A stretch of 64,000 bases of DNA from Flavipsychrobacter sp964461535 (GTDB lineage Bacteria; Bacteroidota; Bacteroidia; Chitinophagales; Chitinophagaceae), in contig CAYWUY010000005.1 in assembly GCA_964461535.1 (NCBI GenBank), positions 33,128-97,127 of the forward strand, written 5' to 3'. Positions 8,947-17,184 of this stretch are shown in pieces. The notes under the pieces are model-generated. The model was not told where the DNA came from and made no database searches. It worked only from the letters and a program-made list of their open reading frames with translations. Position numbers and translations under genes: made by a program. Within the stretch, counting starts at the first letter, position 1; each line of letters starts with the position of its first letter.

Positions 8947-10608
8947 ATGTCGGAAGAAAAAACATTAAACTTTATTGAGGAGATTATAGAGGCTGATTTA
9001 GAAGCCGGAACTCATGGAGGAAGGGTGCACACCCGTTTCCCTCCGGAGCCCAACGGTTATTTGCATATTGGTCATGCTAAATCTATCTGTTTAAATTTTG
9101 GACTTGCTAAAAAGTATAATGGCAAGTGCAATTTGCGTTTTGATGATACCAATCCTACTACAGAGGAAACAGAATATGTAGAGAGCATAAAACAAGATAT
9201 ACAGTGGTTAGGTTTTAAGTGGGATAATGAATTGTATGCATCAGATTATTTTGAAAAAATATATGAATTTGCTGAAGCTCTTATACAAAAAGGCTTAGCT
9301 TATGTAGATGATAGTACTCCTGAGGAAATAGCAGCTATGAAAGGCTCTACCGTAGAGCCTGGTAAAAACAGTCCTTACAGAGACAGAACAGTTGAAGAGA
9401 ATTTACAACTGTTTAGAGATATGCGCGATGGTAAATATCCGGATGGCGCAAAAGTGCTGCGTGCTAAAATAGATATGGCTCACCCTAATCTACTGTTACG
9501 CGACCCTGCTATATATCGTATCAAGCATGCACATCACCACCGTACCGGCGATAAGTGGTGTGTTTATCCTCTGTATGATTTTGCGCACGGACAAAGTGAT
9601 AGTATAGAGCAAATAACACATTCTATCTGCACATTAGAGTTTATACACCATCGCCCATTATATAATTGGTTTATTGAGCAATTGGGAATTTTCCAGTCGC
9701 GCCAATACGAGTTCGCCCGCTTGAATCTTAACTATACAGTGATGAGCAAGCGCAAGCTATTGAAGCTTGTGAATGAGAATTATGTATCGGGTTGGGACGA
9801 CCCTCGTATGCCTACATTGAGTGGTATGCGTCGTCGTGGTTATCCGGCAGAGGCTATTCGTAATTTTTGTGATACTATAGGTGTTGCAAAAAGAGAGAAT
9901 ATGATAGACCTTAGTTTACTAGAGTTTTGTGTGCGTGAGCAATTGAACAAAACTTCTGATAGGGTTATGGCTGTATTAGACCCTGTTAAGCTGGTAATAA
10001 CCAACTATGAAGCTGGTAAAGAAGAAATTTTAGATATAGAAAATAACCCTGAGGCTGAAAATGGAACTCGTAAAGTGCCTTTCTGTGGTGAATTGTGGAT
10101 AGAGCAGGAAGACTTTATGGAGCAACCTCCTAAGAAGTTTTTCCGATTAGCAGTGGGTAATATGGTGCGCTTGAAAGGAGCCTACATAGTTAAGTGCGAA
10201 GGCTTTACTAAAGATGCTACAGGTAAAATAACAGAAATACAATGTACCTATATACCGGAAAGCAAGAGTGGTAACGATACTAGTGGCATAAACGTAAAAG
10301 GTACTATACATTGGGTAAGTGCTAAACATGCTATATCTGCCGAAGTAAGGTTATATGACCGTTTATTCCGTGTGGCTGATCCGTCTAACGAAGATGGGGA
10401 TTTTAAAGAATACATCAATCCTGATGCACTACATATACTGCCATCGGTATATATGGAACCTGCATTGGCAAATGCACAAATAGGCCAACAATTTCAGTTT
10501 TTAAGAAAAGGATACTTCTGCGTAGACACATCTAGCACACCACAAAAAATAGTTTTTAATCGTACTGTTACGCTTAAAGATGGTTGGGCAAAAGAGATGA
10601 ATAAATAG
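8947..10608 (+). CDS. glnS: Glutamine--tRNA ligase
   Basis: 553 residues, a class I aminoacyl-tRNA synthetase that charges tRNA-Gln directly. The HIGH motif is at residues 40-43 within PPEPNGYLHIGHAKS and the KMSKS equivalent is VMSKRKL near 264. The GlnRS-specific anticodon-binding beta-barrel region follows (GTIHWVSAKHA). Length matches bacterial GlnRS (about 555). GlnRS in Bacteroidota belongs to a lineage generally thought to have been acquired by transfer, with Gln-tRNA made directly rather than by amidation. A terminator hairpin follows at 10633. Confidence 0.98.
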   Translation: MSEEKTLNFIEEIIEADLEAGTHGGRVHTRFPPEPNGYLHIGHAKSICLNFGLAKKYNGKCNLRFDDTNPTTEETEYVESIKQDIQWLGFKWDNELYASDYFEKIYEFAEALIQKGLAYVDDSTPEEIAAMKGSTVEPGKNSPYRDRTVEENLQLFRDMRDGKYPDGAKVLRAKIDMAHPNLLLRDPAIYRIKHAHHHRTGDKWCVYPLYDFAHGQSDSIEQITHSICTLEFIHHRPLYNWFIEQLGIFQSRQYEFARLNLNYTVMSKRKLLKLVNENYVSGWDDPRMPTLSGMRRRGYPAEAIRNFCDTIGVAKRENMIDLSLLEFCVREQLNKTSDRVMAVLDPVKLVITNYEAGKEEILDIENNPEAENGTRKVPFCGELWIEQEDFMEQPPKKFFRLAVGNMVRLKGAYIVKCEGFTKDATGKITEIQCTYIPESKSGNDTSGINVKGTIHWVSAKHAISAEVRLYDRLFRVADPSNEDGDFKEYINPDALHILPSVYMEPALANAQIGQQFQFLRKGYFCVDTSSTPQKIVFNRTVTLKDGWAKEMNK

Positions 10609-10632
10609 TAATTAACTAATCATTTTCAATAG

Positions 10633-10675
10633 AAAAGGGCTGCTTACCGAATATTTGTGGTAAACAGCCCTTTTT
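10633..10675 (+). terminator. Intrinsic terminator of glnS
   Basis: GAAAAGGGCTG pairs with CAGCCCTTTTTC, with further pairing of TTACC with GGTAA inside, and a T-run on the 3' side. Confidence 0.75.
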
Positions 10676-10843
10676 CGTAGGTGAGATTTTTAATATTCGT
10701 TTTGCTAGTTAACTGAAAATCATATTTTAGCAATATATTGAAATTCAGTACATTTTATTAATCAAAAATTTAAAATGCGCAATTTTTACTACGTAAAACT
10801 ACTGAAATTCAATGTTTAAGGAGGAATTCTTATAGCAAAAATA

Positions 10844-10874
10844 TTTGGATACTTCTCTACTTTTGGTAAATTTG
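10844..10874 (+). promoter_or_regulatory. Strong Bacteroidota-type promoter of the PUR-family gene
   Basis: TTTG (10844-10847), exactly 19 bases, then TAAATTTG (10867-10874), a perfect fit to TTTG-N19-TAnnTTTG. The GTG start lies 32 bases downstream. Confidence 0.7.
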
Positions 10875-10906
10875 TAGACATTTACTCACTACATAAAAAT
10901 TGATTT

Positions 10907-11296
10907 GTGGCGTACGATAACAAAAATTTCTCTGACAATCGCGGAGATAGCAGAAATGAGAGTTTGTATAGCAAACGTATTAAAGCTGGTAAAAGAAGAA
11001 CGTATTTCTTCGATGTGCGTTCCACTCGTGGTCAAGACTATTTCATAACTATCACTGAAAGCAAAAAACGCTTTGACGATAATGGTTATGATAGACACAA
11101 AATGTTCTTGTACAAAGAGGATTTCAACAAGTTTTTAGCGGCGCTTACAGACACTATTAACTATGTGAAAACTGATTTGATGCCTGACTTTGATTTTGAT
11201 GCGTTTAACCATGACCATGAAAACGAAGAAGGACATGAAGAATCGCCATCAATGGATGTGAAAGATTCTTCTAACATCGATGAGTGGAAGATTTAA
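10907..11296 (+). CDS. PUR-family DNA/RNA-binding protein (DUF3276)
   Basis: 129 residues beginning at GTG (reads MAYDNKNF). An in-frame TGA six bases upstream rules out an earlier start. The core (KAGKRRTYFFDVRSTRGQDY, ITITESKKRF, HKMFLYKEDFNKFLAAL) is the bacterial PUR repeat, a fold that binds single-stranded nucleic acid. The C terminus is acidic (DFDFDAFNHDHENEEGHEE). These proteins are small and well conserved in Bacteroidota; precise function is not established. A strong promoter and a terminator make it a single-gene unit. Confidence 0.9.
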   Translation: MAYDNKNFSDNRGDSRNESLYSKRIKAGKRRTYFFDVRSTRGQDYFITITESKKRFDDNGYDRHKMFLYKEDFNKFLAALTDTINYVKTDLMPDFDFDAFNHDHENEEGHEESPSMDVKDSSNIDEWKI

Positions 11297-11313
11297 TTTA
11301 CTGACTTAACATA

Positions 11314-11345
11314 GAAAAACCTTTACTGCATAGTAAAGGTTTTTC
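11314..11345. terminator. Bidirectional intrinsic terminator
   Basis: Perfect 14-bp inverted repeat (GAAAAACCTTTACT / AGTAAAGGTTTTTC) around GCAT. A and T runs on both arms allow it to stop the PUR-family gene on plus and the glycosyltransferase gene on minus. Confidence 0.8.
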
Positions 11346-11363
11346 TTGTTTTGGTAATGTTGG

Positions 11364-12383
11364 TTATACTTTATTAGTAACCAGCAGTTGTATTAGTTTT
11401 TCTATATCATCGTGGGTTACTATGCTAGGCATAGGTAGTTCCTCTCTCATTGCCTTTATTACACTATTGGCCATATCTACCTTGTCATACGGATTGAAGG
11501 TGTGACTGGGCTTTATAACGTCGTATACGTAGGGTAAATCTGACGCTAATACCTTCATGCCGCTGTCTACTGCTTCTATTAGCGGTAGACCGAAACTTTC
11601 CATTATAGATGGGCATATTAAATATCTAAATTGACTGTAGAAAGTCTTGGGGTCTACGTAAGAGTAGTTATGAATGTTAATGCCTTTTTGCTGCATGTCA
11701 CTTACCCTTTCTAGCAATGCAGGTGCCGTATTGTCTATAGTTATATGCAGCTCAGGTGTGTGGCCTTGTTCCTTTAAGTATTCCCATGCATCTAAAAGTG
11801 TTGGGTAATTCTTTTGGGGAGAAGGGGTGCTTACAAACGCAAATGTATTTGGTTTTCTATCCTCAAATGGTAGTGTTGCCGTTTTGTACTTAGAGGCATC
11901 ATAAAAAGGAATAGTTAAGCAGTGCGCAGCATCTTTAAGCCCTACAATGTTCATCTCATCTACCATATGCTTGGTTTGCACTATATAGTAGTCAGTATTC
12001 TTATTGTATTTTTTTATTACCAGATATTTAAGATATAGTTTCCAGAAGCTGCGTTGGTGCCATTTTTTTGGGGCTTCTAGCAGCTTTTGGTTATGCATAT
12101 AGGTGTACACCTTAGCGTTTAATCGGGTAGTAGGAGGGGTGTTTGCAAAGCAAAATACAGTTTCGAATTGATTCCCCTTTTCTTTATAGAATTTTATACG
12201 CTCTTTGAGGCTGTTGGGTATAACTATAAAGTTATTAACTAGACTATCTGGTTTACTAAATCTTGGATCTAATAAAAAGAAAAAACGGTCTTTCCATTCA
12301 GTTTTTAGAATAGACTCAATTAGGTATTGCAGCAACACTGCGCCGCCACCCTTGTTTATATAAAGTGCGTCAATAAGTATCAT
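11364..12383 (-). CDS. Glycosyltransferase, GT4-like (GT-B fold)
   Basis: 339 residues. The C-terminal half has the GT4 donor-binding pattern: a glutamate-rich segment SIMESFGLPLIEAVDSG near 260-277 (E-x7-E), preceded by FVSTPSPQKNYPTLLDAW. The N-terminal half is the more variable acceptor domain and starts MILIDALYINKGGG. It likely transfers an activated sugar to a cell-surface or exported glycan; donor and acceptor cannot be told. It is the last gene of the acpP-fabF-rnc group but is separated from rnc by 67 bases, so co-transcription is possible rather than certain. Confidence 0.8.
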   Translation of the reverse strand: MILIDALYINKGGGAVLLQYLIESILKTEWKDRFFFLLDPRFSKPDSLVNNFIVIPNSLKERIKFYKEKGNQFETVFCFANTPPTTRLNAKVYTYMHNQKLLEAPKKWHQRSFWKLYLKYLVIKKYNKNTDYYIVQTKHMVDEMNIVGLKDAAHCLTIPFYDASKYKTATLPFEDRKPNTFAFVSTPSPQKNYPTLLDAWEYLKEQGHTPELHITIDNTAPALLERVSDMQQKGINIHNYSYVDPKTFYSQFRYLICPSIMESFGLPLIEAVDSGMKVLASDLPYVYDVIKPSHTFNPYDKVDMANSVIKAMREELPMPSIVTHDDIEKLIQLLVTNKV

Positions 12384-12450
12384 AACATCTACTAGAGATG
12401 CAAATGTAAAAGATATATGATTACTTAGGTATTAAGTAGAGATGACGAGA

Positions 12451-13176
12451 TTATTCCTTATCGGTATTCCTTACAATTTCCAGTGCTTTTTGTGCAGCTA
12501 CTTGTCCGGCATCTTTTTTATTATATCCTGTTCCTTCCGATATAATTTCACCATTAAGCGAAACACCTACAGTAAATAGTTTGCGTGTGTTTTCTGTACG
12601 CTCTCCAAGTGTCTCAAATGTTAGCACATGATTGTTTTTTTGAGCCCAACTAAGCAATTGATTTTTATAGTTGGTATCTGTGCTCTCCATCATTTCAAGG
12701 TCTACATAAGGGCGCACTATCTGATTGAGAATGAACTTACGAGTATTAGTAAAGCCCTGGTCTAGGTATACAGCGCCAATTAAGGCTTCTAGGGCATTGC
12801 CAAATATATGGCTTCGGCTAAGTCCTTTATCGTGCTGATTGTATTGTACCATTTTGTTCAAGCCCATGCGCAAGGCAACATTGTTCATGGTCTCTCTCCT
12901 TACTATTTTAGAGCGCAGCTCGGTAAGGTAACCTTCAGGCTGGTAGGGGTATTTTTTGAAAAGGTATTCAGCAATAATAGCACCCAATATTGCATCGCCT
13001 AGAAATTCCAGACGTTCATTATTGTCAGTAACATCTTCAGGGCGCGACCTATGCATCAACGCCAGTTGGTAAAAAGATAAACGCTTGGGTGTAAAATCCA
13101 AGATATGCTCTAGCTGTAGGAGTAGTTCCTTATCTGTAGTGGTTAAGATATTAAGGAGTCGCCTAAGCTTACGCAA
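12451..13176 (-). CDS. rnc: Ribonuclease III
   Basis: 241 residues. The RNase III signature NERLEFLGDAIL lies at residues 53-64 and a second catalytic region (GNALEALIGAVYLDQG) at about 125-140, followed by a C-terminal double-stranded RNA-binding domain (NYKNQLLSWAQKN ... KKDAGQVAAQKALE). It cleaves double-stranded RNA, including rRNA precursors. Start is 2 bases from the fabF stop, so the two are translationally close. The fabF-rnc neighbourhood is a widely conserved arrangement. Confidence 0.97.
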   Translation of the reverse strand: MRKLRRLLNILTTTDKELLLQLEHILDFTPKRLSFYQLALMHRSRPEDVTDNNERLEFLGDAILGAIIAEYLFKKYPYQPEGYLTELRSKIVRRETMNNVALRMGLNKMVQYNQHDKGLSRSHIFGNALEALIGAVYLDQGFTNTRKFILNQIVRPYVDLEMMESTDTNYKNQLLSWAQKNNHVLTFETLGERTENTRKLFTVGVSLNGEIISEGTGYNKKDAGQVAAQKALEIVRNTDKE

Positions 13177-13178
13177 GA

Positions 13179-14438
13179 TTATTCGCTGTATTTTTTGAAG
13201 ATAACAGAAGCATTATGACCTCCGAAACCAAAAGTATTGCTTAATGCAGCTTTTACAGTACGCTTTTGAGCCTTACCAAAAGTAAAGTTTAACTTAGGGT
13301 CAAAAGAAGGATCGTCTGTAAAGTGATTAATAGTAGGAGGTATAGTATCGTTAATAGTAGCTAAGATACTAGCAATAGCTTCTATGGCACCGGCAGCACC
13401 TAATAAGTGTCCAGTCATAGATTTGGTAGAACTGATGTTTACGTTATAAGCATGTTCGCCAAATACTCTTTGTATTGCAGTAACCTCGCTTATATCGCCT
13501 AATGGGGTAGATGTACCATGAACATTGATGTAATCAATGTCCTCTGGTTTAAGGCCGGCATCTTCCAGCGCATTTTTCATAACGTTGTAAGCACCTAGAC
13601 CTTCCGGGTGCGGCGCTGTTAGGTGATAAGCATCTGCACTAACGCCACCTCCGCCTACTTCAATAAGTATGTTGGCTCCACGCTTTTTAGCATGTTCATA
13701 TTCTTCAAGCACTAATGCACCTGCACCTTCACCCAATACAAATCCATCACGATTCAAATCGAATGGACGACTAGCAGTAGCAGGATCATCATTACGTTCA
13801 GATAATGCTTTCATTGCGTTAAACCCACCTATACCTGCTTCAGTTACTACAGCTTCCGATCCTCCGCATACTATAGCATCTGCCTTACCCATACGTATGT
13901 AGTTAAGCGCATCTATAATAGCATTGGTAGAAGAAGCACAAGCACTAACTGTGGCGAAGTTAGGTCCACGGAAACCATATTTCATAGAAATATGTCCCGG
14001 TGCAATATCTAAGATTAGCTTTGGTATGAAGAATGGATTAAATCTAGGCGTACCATCACCCTGATTGAAGTTTTTCATTTCTTCAATGAAGGTTATCATA
14101 CCACCTATACCTGATCCCCAAATAACACCAATGCGATCTTTATTGATGTCAGCATCTAAAATTTTAGAGTGCTGAATAGCTTCATCAGCAGCTACAAGAG
14201 CTATCTGCGAAAAGCGATCCAATTTGCGCGCTTCTTTTCTCTCGAAGTGGTCTTCAGGATTAAAGTTTTTAAGCTCGCAAGCAAATTTTGTTTTGAACTT
14301 AGTAACGTCAAACTGCTTTATAAAATCGGCGCCCGACACACCATTAACAAGCCCATCCCAGTAAGCTGATATGTTGTTGCCTAATGGGGTAAGGGCGCCG
14401 AGGCCCGTAACTACTACTCGTTTATACGGAAAATTCAT
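13179..14438 (-). CDS. fabF: Beta-ketoacyl-ACP synthase II
   Basis: 419 residues, the family's usual length. The catalytic Cys is in VSACASSTNAI (about residue 165); the two His residues are in HGTSTPLGD and MTGHLLGAAGA. It condenses malonyl-ACP with acyl-ACP in fatty-acid elongation. It follows acpP by 38 bases on the same strand, as expected for substrate carrier and enzyme. Confidence 0.98.
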   Translation of the reverse strand: MNFPYKRVVVTGLGALTPLGNNISAYWDGLVNGVSGADFIKQFDVTKFKTKFACELKNFNPEDHFERKEARKLDRFSQIALVAADEAIQHSKILDADINKDRIGVIWGSGIGGMITFIEEMKNFNQGDGTPRFNPFFIPKLILDIAPGHISMKYGFRGPNFATVSACASSTNAIIDALNYIRMGKADAIVCGGSEAVVTEAGIGGFNAMKALSERNDDPATASRPFDLNRDGFVLGEGAGALVLEEYEHAKKRGANILIEVGGGGVSADAYHLTAPHPEGLGAYNVMKNALEDAGLKPEDIDYINVHGTSTPLGDISEVTAIQRVFGEHAYNVNISSTKSMTGHLLGAAGAIEAIASILATINDTIPPTINHFTDDPSFDPKLNFTFGKAQKRTVKAALSNTFGFGGHNASVIFKKYSE

Positions 14439-14476
14439 CTGACGTTATTCAGTTACTTTGCTTGAATTGGGTAAAA

Positions 14477-14713
14477 TTACTTTACGTGCTCTTCTAGATA
14501 TGAAACAGCTTGACCAACGCTAGTGATGGTTTCTGCTTGCTCATCGGGAATAGAGATGTTGAATTCTTTTTCAAACTCCATGATTAACTCAACTTGATCT
14601 AGAGAATCAGCTCCTAAATCATTAGTAAAGCTAGCTTCAGTAGTTACTTCAGACTCATCAACACCTAGTTTGTCAACGATGATTTTTTTAACGCGGCTTG
14701 CAATTTCAGACAT
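14477..14713 (-). CDS. acpP: Acyl carrier protein
   Basis: 78 acidic residues with the phosphopantetheine attachment serine at position 37 in LGADSLDQVELIM. It carries growing acyl chains for fatty-acid synthesis. First gene of the acpP-fabF-rnc cluster, with a -7 box just upstream. Confidence 0.98.
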   Translation of the reverse strand: MSEIASRVKKIIVDKLGVDESEVTTEASFTNDLGADSLDQVELIMEFEKEFNISIPDEQAETITSVGQAVSYLEEHVK

Positions 14714-14736
14714 AATTACTGTATTTAATTTTGTTG

Positions 14737-14764
14737 CAAATTTATACTTTTTAGGATAACCAAA
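14737..14764 (-). promoter_or_regulatory. Putative promoter of acpP-fabF-rnc
   Basis: On the minus strand TAAATTTG (14744-14737) is a perfect -7 box, with a TTTG at 14764-14761 upstream. The 16-base spacing is slightly short. The acpP ATG lies 23 bases downstream. Confidence 0.5.
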
Positions 14765-14920
14765 AAGTATTCATGAAAAATTCCTTATCTTTTTTGGTAT
14801 ATAATTTATTCTATACTGAATAAGCTTCATATAATGCCTATTCATAAAGGAATAAATCATAAAGTGGTGCAAGATAATAAAAACTGTCTTGTTGTCAATA
14901 GATAGCTCTTGCTTATTCCA

Positions 14921-16480
14921 TTATTTATGTTCTAGTCTTATAATAGGTACTATCATCTCCTCTAGAGATATACCCCCATGCTGAAAGGTATTCTTATAAT
15001 AGTTTACATAATAATTGTAGTTGTTGGGGTAGCATAAAAACACATCTTCCTTAGCAAATACAAATGTTGAACTAACATTAGGCGTAGGTAAGCCCGCTAG
15101 TTTAGGGTCTCTAAAGGCTAGCACATCTTTATTTTCGTATTGTAGGTTACGCCCGTGTTTGTAGCGTAGGTTGGTGGTTGTTTGTCTGTCGCCTACACAT
15201 TTGCTTGGTGTTTTTACTTTTACACTACCATGGTCTGTGGTTATAAACAGTTGTATCTCTTTATCAGATATTCGTTTTAATGCTCTGTGTAGTGGTGAAT
15301 GCTCAAACCAGCTTTGTACTAGCGATCTGTAGGATATTTCATCGCCGGCCAATTCTTTCAGCACTTCCATTTCGGTTCGGGCATGCGAAAGCATATCTAC
15401 AAAGTTGTACACAACAATGGTTAAGTCGTTATTTAGATAATTATGGATATTATCTTCTAACGAGCGTGCATCATCATTATTAGTAATTTTTACATACTGC
15501 CATTTCAGTTTGTCTAGCTTTAAGTGCTTTAGCTGATTATGCAAAAATTTCTCCTCATTTAAGTTCTTTCCACCATCTTCGTCATCATTTTTCCATTCTA
15601 AAGGGAAATATTTTTCAATATCTATTGGCATCATACCCGCAAAAATTGCATTCCTACAATATTGTGTTGCCGTGGGTAAAATACTATAGTACATATCTTC
15701 ATCTACTACTCTATAGCTTTCGGCTAGTATGGGTTGCATGGCTCTCCAGTGGTCGAAACGAAGGTTATCTACTACAATTAGGAAGGTAGATTTGCCGGCA
15801 GTAATATATGGTGCCACTTTTTTCTCAAATAATTTGTGAGAAAATAGCGGTGCATCATTACCCGGATTTTTTATCCAGTTAGCGTAATTTTTTGATATAT
15901 ACTTGAAAAACTCTGTGTTGGCTTCCGACTTTTGCGTCTGTAGAACTTCCATCATTTCATTACTGTCGCTCTTTCCCATTTCTAATTCCCAAAACACTAG
16001 TTTTTTATACAAGTCTTTCCATTCTTCATGGTTAGGGTTAGAACTTAGTGCCATAAACAAATTGCGAAAGTCTTGCTGATAGGCTATGGTGGTTTTTTCA
16101 GACACAAGTCGTTTGCCGTCCATTATCTTTTTTAGCGACAATAGTACCTGATTTGGGTTAACCGGTTTTATAAGGTAGTCTGTTATTTGCGAACCCAAGG
16201 CATCTTCCATAATGTTCTCAGCCTCGTTTTTAGTAATCATTACCACAGGTAGTAGCGGATATAATTCTTTTACACGGGGTAATACCTCAAGACCAGTAAG
16301 TCCGGGCATGCTCTCGTCTAGCAGAACTACATCTACCATATTGTCTTTTAAAAACTCTAGGGCATCATAGCCATTGCTTAGAGGAGTAACATTATAGCCC
16401 TTATTTTTTAGGAATATAATTTGAGATTTTAATGATTCTATTTCATCATCTATCCATAGTATTTCGCCCAGTGTACTCAT
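14921..16480 (-). CDS. porX: T9SS regulator PorX: response regulator with PglZ/alkaline-phosphatase-like effector domain
   Basis: 519 residues. The receiver domain (1-120) has D11/D12, the phosphoacceptor D55 in VVLLDESMPG, T83 and K105. The long C-terminal effector is of the PglZ (alkaline-phosphatase superfamily) type, with STFLIVVDNLRFDHWRAM, VVYNFVDMLSHARTEME and ITTDHGSVKV carrying metal-binding Asp/His. PorX is known to control T9SS gene expression with PorY and SigP, and its phosphatase-type domain acts on nucleotide substrates. It is monocistronic here, with no sensor kinase next to it. Confidence 0.95.
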   Translation of the reverse strand: MSTLGEILWIDDEIESLKSQIIFLKNKGYNVTPLSNGYDALEFLKDNMVDVVLLDESMPGLTGLEVLPRVKELYPLLPVVMITKNEAENIMEDALGSQITDYLIKPVNPNQVLLSLKKIMDGKRLVSEKTTIAYQQDFRNLFMALSSNPNHEEWKDLYKKLVFWELEMGKSDSNEMMEVLQTQKSEANTEFFKYISKNYANWIKNPGNDAPLFSHKLFEKKVAPYITAGKSTFLIVVDNLRFDHWRAMQPILAESYRVVDEDMYYSILPTATQYCRNAIFAGMMPIDIEKYFPLEWKNDDEDGGKNLNEEKFLHNQLKHLKLDKLKWQYVKITNNDDARSLEDNIHNYLNNDLTIVVYNFVDMLSHARTEMEVLKELAGDEISYRSLVQSWFEHSPLHRALKRISDKEIQLFITTDHGSVKVKTPSKCVGDRQTTTNLRYKHGRNLQYENKDVLAFRDPKLAGLPTPNVSSTFVFAKEDVFLCYPNNYNYYVNYYKNTFQHGGISLEEMIVPIIRLEHK

Positions 16481-16643
16481 AGTTGTATGTGTATGCTTTG
16501 TGGTTGTGATAATAAATGTATTACTAATTGTGTTAAGCTGTGTATGGCTTATATGCGCTTTAACGCAAGTTTTGCATGCCCTATGCTTGGAATAACGTTA
16601 GGCTATACTTAGTATTGCACAGGTTTTGATATAATTAACATTT

Positions 16644-17105
16644 ATGGCTAATACTATTGTTAGGCGTGCAGTGGCTGCCGATTGTGAGCGTATGCTAGAG
16701 TTGGTAAAGGAATTAGCGCTATACGAAAAGGCTCCTCAGGAGGTTACTGTAACCTTAGCCCATTTTATAGATTCCGGCTTTGGTAGTCATCCTGTTTGGT
16801 GGGCATTTGTGGTAGAAGAAGATGGTTTTATTCAAGGTTTTGCACTTTACTACATCCGATATTCTACCTGGAAGGGGCAGAGAATGTACTTAGAAGATAT
16901 AATAGTTACAGAAGCTGCCAGAGGAAAAGGCCTAGGAAAACTATTGATGGATGCCTTGATAATAGAGGCTAAAGAAAGAGAGTTAAAAGGGATAGTATGG
17001 CAAGTGCTTGACTGGAATGAACCGGCTATAAATTTTTATAAAAAATATGATGCATCATTTGATGGCGAGTGGCTTAATGCGGCCCTAGCTGAGCATCAGC
17101 TATAA
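16644..17105 (+). CDS. GNAT family N-acetyltransferase
   Basis: 153 residues with the acetyl-CoA-binding motif ARGKGLGKLLMDAL (about 92-105) and the C-terminal WQVLDWNEPAINFYKKY segment found in diamine N-acetyltransferase-like GNATs. ILEDIIVTEAARGKG-type architecture is clear (here LEDIIVTEAARGKG). The substrate may be a polyamine or other amine, but this is inference from similarity to the spermidine/spermine acetyltransferase-like subgroup. Divergent from porX; followed by a strong bidirectional hairpin. Confidence 0.9.
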   Translation: MANTIVRRAVAADCERMLELVKELALYEKAPQEVTVTLAHFIDSGFGSHPVWWAFVVEEDGFIQGFALYYIRYSTWKGQRMYLEDIIVTEAARGKGLGKLLMDALIIEAKERELKGIVWQVLDWNEPAINFYKKYDASFDGEWLNAALAEHQL

Positions 17106-17131
17106 ATATAATTTGGAAAAATGCTGATAAT

Positions 17132-17163
17132 AAAAAATGCGACTCTTTCGGGTCGCATTTTTT
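17132..17163. terminator. Bidirectional intrinsic terminator
   Basis: Perfect 12-bp inverted repeat AAAAAATGCGAC / GTCGCATTTTTT, suited to end the GNAT gene on plus and the T9SS cargo gene on minus. Confidence 0.8.
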
Positions 17164-17184
17164 GTATAGCTATTACTAATATTA

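Noticed and set aside
10830..10840. AAGGAGGAATT, a Shine-Dalgarno-like sequence
   Set aside because: No start codon or open frame follows at a useful distance, it lies upstream of the mapped promoter boxes of the PUR-family gene, and genes here do not use such sites.
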